DNA of 18,363 nt from the NCBI GenBank assembly GCA_037968835.1, contig JBBKWG010000068.1, positions 1-18,363 of the forward strand, given 5' to 3'. Below are positions 8,140 to 14,837 of the stretch, one piece after another. The notes under the pieces were generated by a model. The model did no database searches and was not told where the DNA came from. It saw only the letters and a list, made by a program, of their open reading frames with translations. This DNA comes from JBBKWG01 sp037968835. GTDB lineage: Bacteria; Pseudomonadota; Alphaproteobacteria; Rhodobacterales; Rhodobacteraceae. The position numbers were made by a program, and so were the translations under genes. How positions within the stretch are numbered: position 1 is the first letter of the stretch; each line of letters begins with the position of its first letter.

Positions 8140-8589
8140 ATGATTCGCCGCTATGGCGACCCGGCCCGTCAGGATATTCGGTACACGCATCGGCCGGGGG
8201 TCTATGTGGTTCTCGCACGAGGTCAGTCGATCTTGTTGACCCACCAAAGTGAGCCAGTCCCGGAGTTTCAACTGCCGGGCGGCGGTATAGATGTTGGCGA
8301 GTCATTGTTGTGCGCACTGCACCGGGAAGTCCTCGAAGAAACTGGCTGGCGGATTGCGGTGACGCGAAGGCTTGGAGTTTATCGGCGTTTCACGTTCATG
8401 CCGGATTACGACCTTTGGGCGGAAAAGCTGTGCCATATCTACCTAGCACGGCCTGCCCGTTGCATCGGCTTGCCTTCAGAAGCCGGGCATCAGGCGGTCT
8501 GGGCGACTTATGAAACGGCAGTTGGTCTGTTGGCAAACGAAGGCGATCGGTCATTCCTGCGCGCTGCGATCAGTCGCTATTCCCCCTGA
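8140..8589 (+). CDS. Nudix hydrolase of unknown substrate
   Basis: The 149-residue protein is essentially a single Nudix domain. The Nudix box is complete: G48, five residues, E54, seven residues, then R62-E63-V-L-E66-E67-T-G-W at 62-70. The glutamates bind the Mg2+ needed to split a nucleoside diphosphate linked to another moiety. It resembles small MutT/NUDT-like proteins, but the substrate (damaged dNTP, nucleotide sugar, dinucleotide) cannot be read from sequence. The ATG at 8140 has GAGGG nine bases upstream. It is divergent from hslO, and its last 20 bp overlap the 3' end of the opposite-strand REC-PP2C gene. Confidence 0.85.
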   Translation: MIRRYGDPARQDIRYTHRPGVYVVLARGQSILLTHQSEPVPEFQLPGGGIDVGESLLCALHREVLEETGWRIAVTRRLGVYRRFTFMPDYDLWAEKLCHIYLARPARCIGLPSEAGHQAVWATYETAVGLLANEGDRSFLRAAISRYSP

Positions 8590-9847
8590 ATTCGACTAGA
8601 ATTGCCGAAAGATCGTCGGGGAACTCGGAAAGGCCGGAAAACGATTCCAGTTCACAGACAAGATGTGAAAGCAACTTTCGACCTTTCAGATCCTTACTTC
8701 GACGCAAAATTTCCGCGAGACCGGATTCGTCAAGAAGAACGCCTTTGGGGTCAGGACATTCGGTTATCCCATCGGAATAGAGAAGAAAGCGATCGCCGGG
8801 CGCGAAATCGACGCGAAACGACGTGTATTCGGCACCCTCGATCAAGCCTATGGGCAAACCGAAGCAGGATGTGAACTGAACCTCGCCATCCGCACGCTGG
8901 ACTACAGGGCTGGGGTGTCCTGCCTGCGCGACGATTGCGCTGCCCTCTGCGAAGTCGATGTCGGCAAGTAACATCGTTAAGTACTGGTCAGTGTCGGGTT
9001 GCTGCATGAGAATATCATTCAGGATTGCGCAAACTTTCTCCGGCGGATGCATCGAGTAAATTCCAAGGTCATCCGTTGTCAGCGCAATATTTCGGTCGGG
9101 CGAAGAGGCGCTAAGATGGCCAGCAATCCGCGCTGTCATCAGCGATGAAGCGATGCCATGACCTGATACGTCCACAGAATAGACCCCGTAGCGGTTCTCG
9201 CTGACACGAAACATTCCGACAAGATCCCCGCCGACGTGTCCGCTTGGCTGGTAAAGCAGCGAAATGTCGGCCCGGTTAAGGGCAAGATACCTTTCTGGAA
9301 CCAGTGCGTGCTGAAAGCGCCGCGCCTCTTTCAGATCGCGATCAATTGCCGCCTGAGCCACACGCAGTTCCATCAGTGTTTCTGATAGAAGCAGGTTCTT
9401 CGCATCCATGTCTCGTTGGGCGTTAAGGAGGCGTTCTCCAGCACGAATTCGCGCCTTTAATTCGACCGCGTTGAAAGGTTTCGACAGGAAATCATCGGCG
9501 CCGCTTTCCAGGCCTTCGGCAAGAATGTCGCGGTCGGTCTGTGCCGTCAAAAGGATGAAGTACCCCGGTTTTCCCGCCCTGATATCGCGGAATGCTCGGC
9601 AAAATTCGACACCCGACATGCCCGGCATCATCCAGTCGCTGATGACCAGATCAATAGGAGTGGATTTGCAGATCTCGAGCGCCTCCTCCCCCGAATCCGC
9701 TTCGACCGTCTGATAGCCCCAGCGCGATAACGACTTGGAGAGCAAGCGACGATGCGCACGGCTATCGTCGACGACAAGAATGGGTGGCGTCACGACAGTG
9801 GCTGGGTTTGCCGCATTCAAGGCAGATCTTGGCACGTGGCTGGTCAT
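8570..9847 (-). CDS. Response regulator with PP2C (SpoIIE/RsbU-type) serine phosphatase output
   Basis: The 425-residue protein has a receiver domain (about 22-140) with acidic pocket D27/D28, phospho-acceptor D71, T101 and K123. A helical linker that is probably coiled coil (about 145-182) follows, then a PP2C-type phosphatase domain (about 190-422). Metal-binding signatures of the phosphatase are GGD at 206-208, DVSGHG at 226-231, SDG at 358-360 and DD at 411-412. Such proteins dephosphorylate an anti-sigma antagonist when the receiver is activated. The architecture matches RbaY of the Rhodobacter capsulatus partner-switching system, but orthology is only inferred. No anti-sigma factor or antagonist gene lies in the window. 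It is divergent from an Hpt gene 123 bp away, a candidate phospho-donor. Confidence 0.88.
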   Translation of the reverse strand: MTSHVPRSALNAANPATVVTPPILVVDDSRAHRRLLSKSLSRWGYQTVEADSGEEALEICKSTPIDLVISDWMMPGMSGVEFCRAFRDIRAGKPGYFILLTAQTDRDILAEGLESGADDFLSKPFNAVELKARIRAGERLLNAQRDMDAKNLLLSETLMELRVAQAAIDRDLKEARRFQHALVPERYLALNRADISLLYQPSGHVGGDLVGMFRVSENRYGVYSVDVSGHGIASSLMTARIAGHLSASSPDRNIALTTDDLGIYSMHPPEKVCAILNDILMQQPDTDQYLTMLLADIDFAEGSAIVAQAGHPSPVVQRADGEVQFTSCFGLPIGLIEGAEYTSFRVDFAPGDRFLLYSDGITECPDPKGVLLDESGLAEILRRSKDLKGRKLLSHLVCELESFSGLSEFPDDLSAILVEFRGNSD

Positions 9848-9895
9848 GCCATCACATTCGCCACGCAGGCTTAATACCAGATGAACATTAAACTG

Positions 9896-9909
9896 TTTTG
9901 CATTTTGCA
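9896..9909 (+). repeat. Tandem heptamer TTTTGCA x2 in divergent gap
   Basis: TTTTGCA occurs twice in perfect tandem (9896-9902 and 9903-9909) in the AT-rich gap between the REC-PP2C and Hpt genes. It could be a regulator site or a chance repeat. I found no convincing -35/-10 pair on either strand here. Confidence 0.3.
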
Positions 9910-9970
9910 GTCGGCAACCAGCGCTTAACTTACTGCCGCTAGAAAGACGGTGACTAGTCAGAAGGTGGTT

Positions 9971-10288
9971 ATGATCAACTGGGATAGGATTTCAGAACTA
10001 CGCCACGAAGTCGGCAAAGATGATTTCGGCGAAGTGCTCAAAATGTTTTTCGAAGAGGTCGAATTGGTTCTGGCTGGCATCGAAACAAGTGCTGCTAGTG
10101 GTAAGTTATTGAAAGATCTCCATTTTTTGAAGGGGAGCGCCCTCAACCTCGGCTTCGACGCCATGAGCGAGATTTGCCGCCGCGCCGAGGATGCGGTTTC
10201 AGGCGGCAAGATTGATGACATTAACTGTGGATTGATCCAATCGGCTTATCTGGATGCAAGGACTGAACTCTGCTCCACATTGGGCTGA
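9971..10288 (+). CDS. Hpt-domain histidine phosphotransfer protein
   Basis: The 105-residue protein is a lone Hpt domain, a four-helix bundle that relays phosphate between receiver domains or from a hybrid kinase. The phospho-accepting histidine is H51 in HFLKGSALNLGF, the standard HxxKG core. The N-terminus MINWDRISELRHEVG looks like a normal family start, and AGAAGG lies a few bases upstream, so I choose ATG at 9971. A GTG at 9950 would add seven residues. It is divergent from the REC-PP2C gene, and pairing of the two in one phosphorelay is an inference from this arrangement. There is no histidine kinase in the window. Confidence 0.85.
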   Translation: MINWDRISELRHEVGKDDFGEVLKMFFEEVELVLAGIETSAASGKLLKDLHFLKGSALNLGFDAMSEICRRAEDAVSGGKIDDINCGLIQSAYLDARTELCSTLG

Positions 10289-10828
10289 AGGAAAAATTTG
10301 GGAGTGTTCGGACTTGTTCAGCATAAAAGCGAATTCCCGAATCGATTCCATCCTGCGCAAGCAATTGCTTCGAACCACCGTTGTGAAAATGTGGCTACTA
10401 ATGACAATCGAGGCGTATTGGTGACCGATTGTGGACAGCCGGATTTCGTTAGTGGCACAAACCCGCCTTAATCACAGGATAATTGCAATGATTGAAACGA
10501 GTTCGACGGGTGCTTTTTGGTGGACCTGAAGATACGTCGGGATAGGGCGAATCTCACTTCAGTATGCATTCCGACTAGCTGCAAATTCGTCTCTATACAG
10601 GGGTTTACCGCGCCGTTTCGTGGCATGGCTTAAGTTTTGCCGAGGCTAGGCCCGCAAGTTCGTCCTCAGCATTCACAAGCATTTCTCCTTAACCCTAAGA
10701 GCAGCCTGTCGGCGGTTTGGCTCGCATGGCGGGATCAGGTCGTGACTGCCCAAATCCTGACACATATGCTTCCTAGCGTGCCTGTGATTTTGGCCCCACT
10801 CGGGTTTATCCTAAAAGGAAGTTCTCAA
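10289..10828. other. 540-nt intergenic stretch without a clear gene
   Basis: No conserved coding frame, tRNA or strong terminator is visible between the Hpt gene and the exported-protein gene. Features noted are a possible 13-codon frame at 10488-10529 with tandem Trp codons, a 10-bp palindrome GAATCGATTC at 10339-10348, and a TATACA -10-like box near 10598 without a good -35 partner. The length, unusual for this compact region, leaves room for a long leader or a small RNA, but nothing here proves one. Confidence 0.5.
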
Positions 10829-11953
10829 ATGCGCGTAACTCTCAAAGCCTCCCTGACGGCGATCATGCTAACTTCGGTCGCCGCAGTTCCGCTTGCAACG
10901 GCAACGACAATGCTCACTGCCGATGCAGCCTATGCCAAGTCGGAGAAATCGCAAGGCAAGGGGTCGGAGAAAAGCGGCGCTGCGAAATCGAAGTCTGGCA
11001 AATCAGCGTCGGCCAAATCGAAGGGCAAAAGCACCCAATCTGCGTCGACAGGTGGCGAAGGCGGACTTAGCGGTTTCCTTGGCAAACTGACCGGCAAGGA
11101 CAAGAAGGCGGCGCGCGCGGGTTCAAGCTCGGCATCAGGGAAAGTCAAAGTCGCGAAGGCTGACCCGATGCATCCGAGCAACCTGGGCAACATGAATGGC
11201 GCGCTCAATTCCAGTCCCAACGCGATGTTGGCGCATATCAGAAATGGTAACTACAACGGTCCGGTCGGGCACTTGGCCGCGTTCGCTGTCGCGCGACGTG
11301 GAGTAGAAGGGGCGCAGGACGTTCTGGATCTCGAGAATAGTTACGCGGCTCTTGACGCCGAAATCGCACTTACAGACTACGCCGATCTTCAAGCCTATCT
11401 GGATGCGAAGGCAGGCGATGAGCCGAATGAAGCTGTCGATCTAGCGGCTGCTGCAGTCGATCTGAACGAGGATTCTGAATTAGCCGAGGGGCTTCAGGAA
11501 CAGCTGAATTTGGCCTTGGATAACGCTGGCTTCAAAGATCTCGATACCTACGAGGCGGCGGTCACGGGTGCGGAACTCAATTCGGAGATTGAAAGCAAAC
11601 TGGCTGAACTCGGTTATGATCCCGAGACCAAGACATTTTCAGTGCAGCGTCCCGACGAAGATGATGTTGCTGTGGCGACCGGCGCGCTTGAAGCCGAGGA
11701 AACTGCGACATCGTCAATCCTTGCGTATTGGAACAAGTCCGGCGTCGCCCCGGAGACGGAAGCGCCACTCCTGCACGCCTTGCAAGACAAGGTGGACGCC
11801 AACGCGGAGGCGATCGACATGGCAGTCGGAACGCCTGAAGTCGACGAAGAACTCGACCTTGAAGAAGATGAAGAACTTGTCGATTGCGAAGATGGCGTAG
11901 AGGCTTGCGAGAATGTCGACGGCGTGCTGGACGAACTGGCTGTCGTTGAATAA
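10829..11953 (+). CDS. Exported protein of unknown function with Lys/Ser-rich N-terminal and acidic C-terminal regions
   Basis: I do not recognise a named family. The 374-residue product starts at ATG 10829, preceded by AAAGGAAG at a fitting distance; the same frame is open from 10637 but that part has no ribosome binding site and is not signal-like. Residues 1-36 form a Sec signal peptide with likely cleavage after AYA. Residues 37-112 are low complexity, rich in Lys, Ser, Gly and Ala. A more ordered part follows, with HPSNLGNMNGALNSSPNA at 115-132, which resembles an Asn/Pro/Ser motif found in uncharacterised Rhodobacterales exported proteins (from memory, unchecked). The C-terminus (337-369) is strongly acidic with two cysteines, C353 and C360. 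It is a single-gene unit ended by a good terminator. Metal binding or envelope association is possible but unproven. Confidence 0.8.
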   Translation: MRVTLKASLTAIMLTSVAAVPLATATTMLTADAAYAKSEKSQGKGSEKSGAAKSKSGKSASAKSKGKSTQSASTGGEGGLSGFLGKLTGKDKKAARAGSSSASGKVKVAKADPMHPSNLGNMNGALNSSPNAMLAHIRNGNYNGPVGHLAAFAVARRGVEGAQDVLDLENSYAALDAEIALTDYADLQAYLDAKAGDEPNEAVDLAAAAVDLNEDSELAEGLQEQLNLALDNAGFKDLDTYEAAVTGAELNSEIESKLAELGYDPETKTFSVQRPDEDDVAVATGALEAEETATSSILAYWNKSGVAPETEAPLLHALQDKVDANAEAIDMAVGTPEVDEELDLEEDEELVDCEDGVEACENVDGVLDELAVVE

Positions 11954-11978
11954 TCACCGGACAAATTTCGGGACAAAG

Positions 11979-12000
11979 GGGCAGCTTCGGCTGCCCTTTT
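11979..12000 (+). terminator. Rho-independent terminator after exported-protein gene
   Basis: GGGCAGC (11979-11985), a TTCG tetraloop, GCTGCCC (11990-11996) and TTTT form a textbook intrinsic terminator 26 bases after the stop codon at 11951-11953. An A-run upstream extends the pairing with the T-run, so it may also stop leftward transcription. Confidence 0.88.
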
Positions 12001-12016
12001 CGTTTGCCGCGTCCGC

Positions 12017-12045
12017 TTGTCCTGTGCTCCAAAAAGACATAGACG
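12017..12045 (+). promoter_or_regulatory. Candidate housekeeping promoter of argG
   Basis: TTGTCC (12017-12022) and TAGACG (12040-12045) are separated by 17 bases, just after the terminator and 33 bases before the argG ATG. Both boxes are only partial matches, so this is tentative. No arginine-repressor box is evident. Confidence 0.3.
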
Positions 12046-12078
12046 CCCGACAGCACTGACAAAACCTGGTGGCTGTCC

Positions 12079-13299
12079 ATGTCTTCGCCCAAGAAAGTTG
12101 TTCTGGCCTATTCCGGCGGACTTGATACTTCGATCATCCTCAAATGGCTTCAAACTGAATATGGCTGTGAAGTCGTAACATTCACCGCTGATCTGGGTCA
12201 GGGCGAGGAGCTGGAGCCTGCGCGCAAGAAAGCCGAAATGCTCGGCGTGTCCGAGATTTTCGTCGAGGATCTTCGTGAGGAGTTCGTTCGCGATTTCGTC
12301 TTTCCGATGTTTCGCGCCAACGCTCTCTATGAAGGCCTTTATCTCCTTGGGACGTCGATCGCGCGTCCACTTATCTCAAAGCGGCTGGTCGAGATTGCGG
12401 CAGAAACCGGGGCGGATGCTGTTTCGCACGGGGCGACTGGGAAGGGCAACGATCAGGTGCGCTTCGAACTTTCAGCCTATGCGTTAAACCCCGACATCAA
12501 GGTAATCGCGCCCTGGCGGATATGGGATCTGACAAGCCGGACGAAGCTGCTTGAATTTGCCGAGAAGAACCAGATCCCCGTCGCCAAGGACAAGCGCGGC
12601 GATGCCCCGTTCTCTGTAGATGCGAACCTTCTGCACACCTCGTCCGAGGGCAAAGTTCTTGAGAACCCGGCCGAGGAGGCGCCAGATTATGTTTATCAGC
12701 GCACCGTTCACCCCGAGGACGCGCCGGATAAACCCGAATTCGTAGAAATCGGCTTTGAAAAGGGTGACGGAGTTAGCATCAACGGCGAGCGTCTATCGCC
12801 AGCAACGATCCTGACGAGGCTGAACGACCTTGGCGGACGGCACGGGATCGGGCGGCTTGATCTGGTCGAGGGTCGATTTGTCGGGATGAAATCGCGGGGA
12901 ATTTATGAAACCCCTGGCGGAACGATACTGCTGGAAGCACACCGTGGGATCGAACAAATCACGTTGGATCGCGGGCAGGCTCATCTCAAAGACGAGCTGA
13001 TGCCGAAATACGCCGAGTTGATTTACAACGGCTTCTGGTTCAGCCCGGAAAGGGAAATGTTGCAGGCCCTGATCGACAAAAGTCAGGATCATGTGACCGG
13101 AAGTGTCCGGTTGAAGCTATACAAGGGTCTCGCGCGAACAGTCGGGCGGTGGTCGGAGCACTCGCTTTATTCCGAGGCACACGTGACGTTTGAGGACGAT
13201 GCAGGTGCCTACGATCAGAAGGACGCGCAAGGTTTCATCCAATTGAATGCGCTTCGATTGAAATTGCTGGCCGCGCGCGATCGGCGGCTCAAACGCTGA
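12079..13299 (+). CDS. argG: Argininosuccinate synthase
   Basis: The 406-residue enzyme joins citrulline and aspartate with ATP cleavage to give argininosuccinate, the penultimate step of arginine synthesis in the cytoplasm. The N-terminal PP-loop ATP site AYSGGLDTS is at 10-18, and further family motifs are clear, including SHGATGKGNDQVRFE in the first half and YETPGGTILLEAHR in the second. Length is normal for the family. The ATG at 12079 follows a weak GGTGG-type ribosome binding site. It stands alone downstream of a strong terminator, and its last 11 bp overlap the end of the converging sulfotransferase-like gene. Confidence 0.96.
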   Translation: MSSPKKVVLAYSGGLDTSIILKWLQTEYGCEVVTFTADLGQGEELEPARKKAEMLGVSEIFVEDLREEFVRDFVFPMFRANALYEGLYLLGTSIARPLISKRLVEIAAETGADAVSHGATGKGNDQVRFELSAYALNPDIKVIAPWRIWDLTSRTKLLEFAEKNQIPVAKDKRGDAPFSVDANLLHTSSEGKVLENPAEEAPDYVYQRTVHPEDAPDKPEFVEIGFEKGDGVSINGERLSPATILTRLNDLGGRHGIGRLDLVEGRFVGMKSRGIYETPGGTILLEAHRGIEQITLDRGQAHLKDELMPKYAELIYNGFWFSPEREMLQALIDKSQDHVTGSVRLKLYKGLARTVGRWSEHSLYSEAHVTFEDDAGAYDQKDAQGFIQLNALRLKLLAARDRRLKR

Positions 13300-13993
13300 G
13301 TTTCTGCTGTGCGAGCTTGTCATAAAACGGCATCGCCTTTGCGCAAATCTCCGCCTCGCTGACAGTCAGGTCCGGAAGCGGACCCTCCGGGCCAGCAAAA
13401 CCTGTTGATTTGTGAATTGCGCCGTACCAGTGCGATGCCCACGGCCCGTCGTCCTTGTGACCGCCGGCGGGCCAGTGAAGCATCGCCGGATCAAATGGCA
13501 GATCGATTGCTGCGCAAAGCGCCTTCAGCATCCCGTGCGGATCGTCCCGAATATCGGCGCTGTCAACTATCACGCCGCCGATCTTGTCATAAAGATCGAA
13601 TTGCTGGCGAAACCCGATGTCGTCAAACGTCACCTGCTCGCGTTTGGCCGCATAGCTGGAAATCACTCGTGCGGGATGCCGGATCAAGTGAACGTTTGCA
13701 CACTTGACTGCCCAATTCAGCGGAAAATCCGCACACATGTGATGCGGCATATGTTTCATGTAGAAGTGGCTTTTTCCTTCGGGTATCGGGCCTGAACATC
13801 TGGCAGCGACCTTTACCGGGTCGGGTTCGCCCTTTGCAATCACGTCTTTGAAAAGCGGATGCATTGCCCCGGTGCGGGCCAGATACGCGGCATAGAACGG
13901 TTCGTCCCACACGGCGAAATCCGCGCGTGCGCCAAACGCGTACATCATGGCCGTGGAAAGGTTCCGCGGTCCGGACCACATCGCAATCTTCAT
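13289..13993 (-). CDS. Sulfotransferase-like P-loop protein
   Basis: The 234-residue product begins MKIAMWSGPRNLSTAMMYAF, where WSGPRNLST (6-14) matches the 5'-phosphosulfate-binding loop of sulfotransferases. VHLIRHPARVISSY (101-114) matches the 3'-phosphate-binding region with its Arg and Ser residues. Similar stand-alone proteins are common in Alphaproteobacteria, and a related domain occurs fused to aminotransferase-like domains in plants (from memory). Whether it uses PAPS or acts as a kinase or another group transferase is unknown, and no substrate gene lies beside it. The ATG at 13993 has GGGGTG upstream. Its 3' end overlaps argG by 11 bp, tail to tail. Confidence 0.75.
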   Translation of the reverse strand: MKIAMWSGPRNLSTAMMYAFGARADFAVWDEPFYAAYLARTGAMHPLFKDVIAKGEPDPVKVAARCSGPIPEGKSHFYMKHMPHHMCADFPLNWAVKCANVHLIRHPARVISSYAAKREQVTFDDIGFRQQFDLYDKIGGVIVDSADIRDDPHGMLKALCAAIDLPFDPAMLHWPAGGHKDDGPWASHWYGAIHKSTGFAGPEGPLPDLTVSEAEICAKAMPFYDKLAQQKLSV

Positions 13994-14047
13994 GACTGGT
14001 CACCCCGGCAATCGTGATTTCGACGTCACGCTAAACTGCCCAAGTCG

Positions 14048-14076
14048 TTGAAACAACTCTCACCCATGCGTTACAT
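14048..14076 (+). promoter_or_regulatory. Candidate promoter of msrA
   Basis: TTGAAA (14048-14053) and TTACAT (14071-14076) are separated by 17 bases, 66 bases upstream of the msrA ATG. The -35 match is good and the -10 match is weak. Confidence 0.25.
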
Positions 14077-14128
14077 CACGCGGCGTTGAATTGCGCTTGA
14101 TCCGGTCACCGCGCAGGGTTGGAGAAAC

Positions 14129-14135
14129 AGGAGGA
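14129..14135 (+). promoter_or_regulatory. Strong ribosome binding site fixing the msrA start
   Basis: AGGAGGA ends 7 bases before the ATG at 14143. It settles the start there rather than at the in-frame TTG at 14119, whose product would have a charged extension before the signal peptide. Confidence 0.8.
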
Positions 14136-14142
14136 CAAAGTT

Positions 14143-14805
14143 ATGTCACGCACGATTCAAACTCTGAAAGCACCAATTCTGGCGCTGTTCATTCTTCTTG
14201 GTATAGCTATCGAGTGCAACACAGCACAGGCTGCCGGAGTCGAGCGGGCGTATTTCGCGGGCGGCTGCTTTTGGTGCGTCGAAGCTGATTTCGAGAAGGT
14301 GAAGGGCGTCAAGGAAGTCGTCTCCGGCTTTTCGGGCGGGTCGAATGCGAATCCAACCTACAAACAAGTCACAAACGGTGGCACCGGCCATTACGAGGCG
14401 GTGGAGATCCGCTACGATCCAGCCGTGGTTTCCTATCAGCAATTGCTGTTCAACTTTTTCCGCTCGGTCGACCCAACGGATGCTGGCGGGCAGTTTTGCG
14501 ACCGAGGCGAAAGCTATCGCACGGCGGTCTTCGTGAAAACACAGGCTGAACTTGACGCCGCCAAGGCAGCGCTCGCTCAGGCCGAAAAGGAGTTGGGTCA
14601 AAAGATTGTTACGCCAATACTCCGCTTTGATGCATTTTACGACGCTGAGGCTTACCATCAGAATTACTACAAGGGCAGCGATATCATCCTGACCCGGCGC
14701 GGACCCAAGTCTATGGCCGAAGCCTATAAGTTTTATCGTAGCGCTTGCGGTCGTGACGCACGCGTGAAGCAACTTTGGGGCAATGCTGCACCGTTCGCGA
14801 GCTAA
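14143..14805 (+). CDS. msrA: Exported peptide-methionine (S)-S-oxide reductase MsrA
   Basis: The 220-residue protein reduces the S-epimer of methionine sulfoxide in proteins. Residues 1-30 form a Sec signal peptide (basic start, hydrophobic core, AQA cleavage site), so it probably acts in the periplasm. The catalytic motif GCFWC lies at 41-45 with nucleophile C42. Substrate-binding elements GHYEAVE (82-88), FCDRGESYR (118-126) and YHQNYY (171-176) are present. C119 and C202 are candidate resolving cysteines. No MsrB or periplasmic electron donor is next to it. The E before C25 argues against a lipobox. It stands alone, converging with maeB, with no clear terminator in the 32-bp gap. Confidence 0.9.
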   Translation: MSRTIQTLKAPILALFILLGIAIECNTAQAAGVERAYFAGGCFWCVEADFEKVKGVKEVVSGFSGGSNANPTYKQVTNGGTGHYEAVEIRYDPAVVSYQQLLFNFFRSVDPTDAGGQFCDRGESYRTAVFVKTQAELDAAKAALAQAEKELGQKIVTPILRFDAFYDAEAYHQNYYKGSDIILTRRGPKSMAEAYKFYRSACGRDARVKQLWGNAAPFAS

Positions 14806-14837
14806 GTCCGGTGCTCCCAAAGCATAACCTGCGCGTT

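Noticed and set aside
8070..8141. 24-codon N-terminal extension of hslO
   Set aside because: No ribosome binding site, it would cover the heat-shock promoter, and Hsp33 proteins start near the 8069 ATG.
10306..10319. GTTC-N6-GTTC, like the alphaproteobacterial LexA box
   Set aside because: The consensus spacing is seven bases and this has six; no SOS gene is adjacent.
10339..10348. 10-bp palindrome GAATCGATTC
   Set aside because: Short, no loop, no neighbouring promoter; expected by chance in this length.
10637..10828. 64-codon N-terminal extension of the exported protein
   Set aside because: It would bury the signal peptide and lacks a ribosome binding site, while the 10829 ATG has AAAGGAAG.
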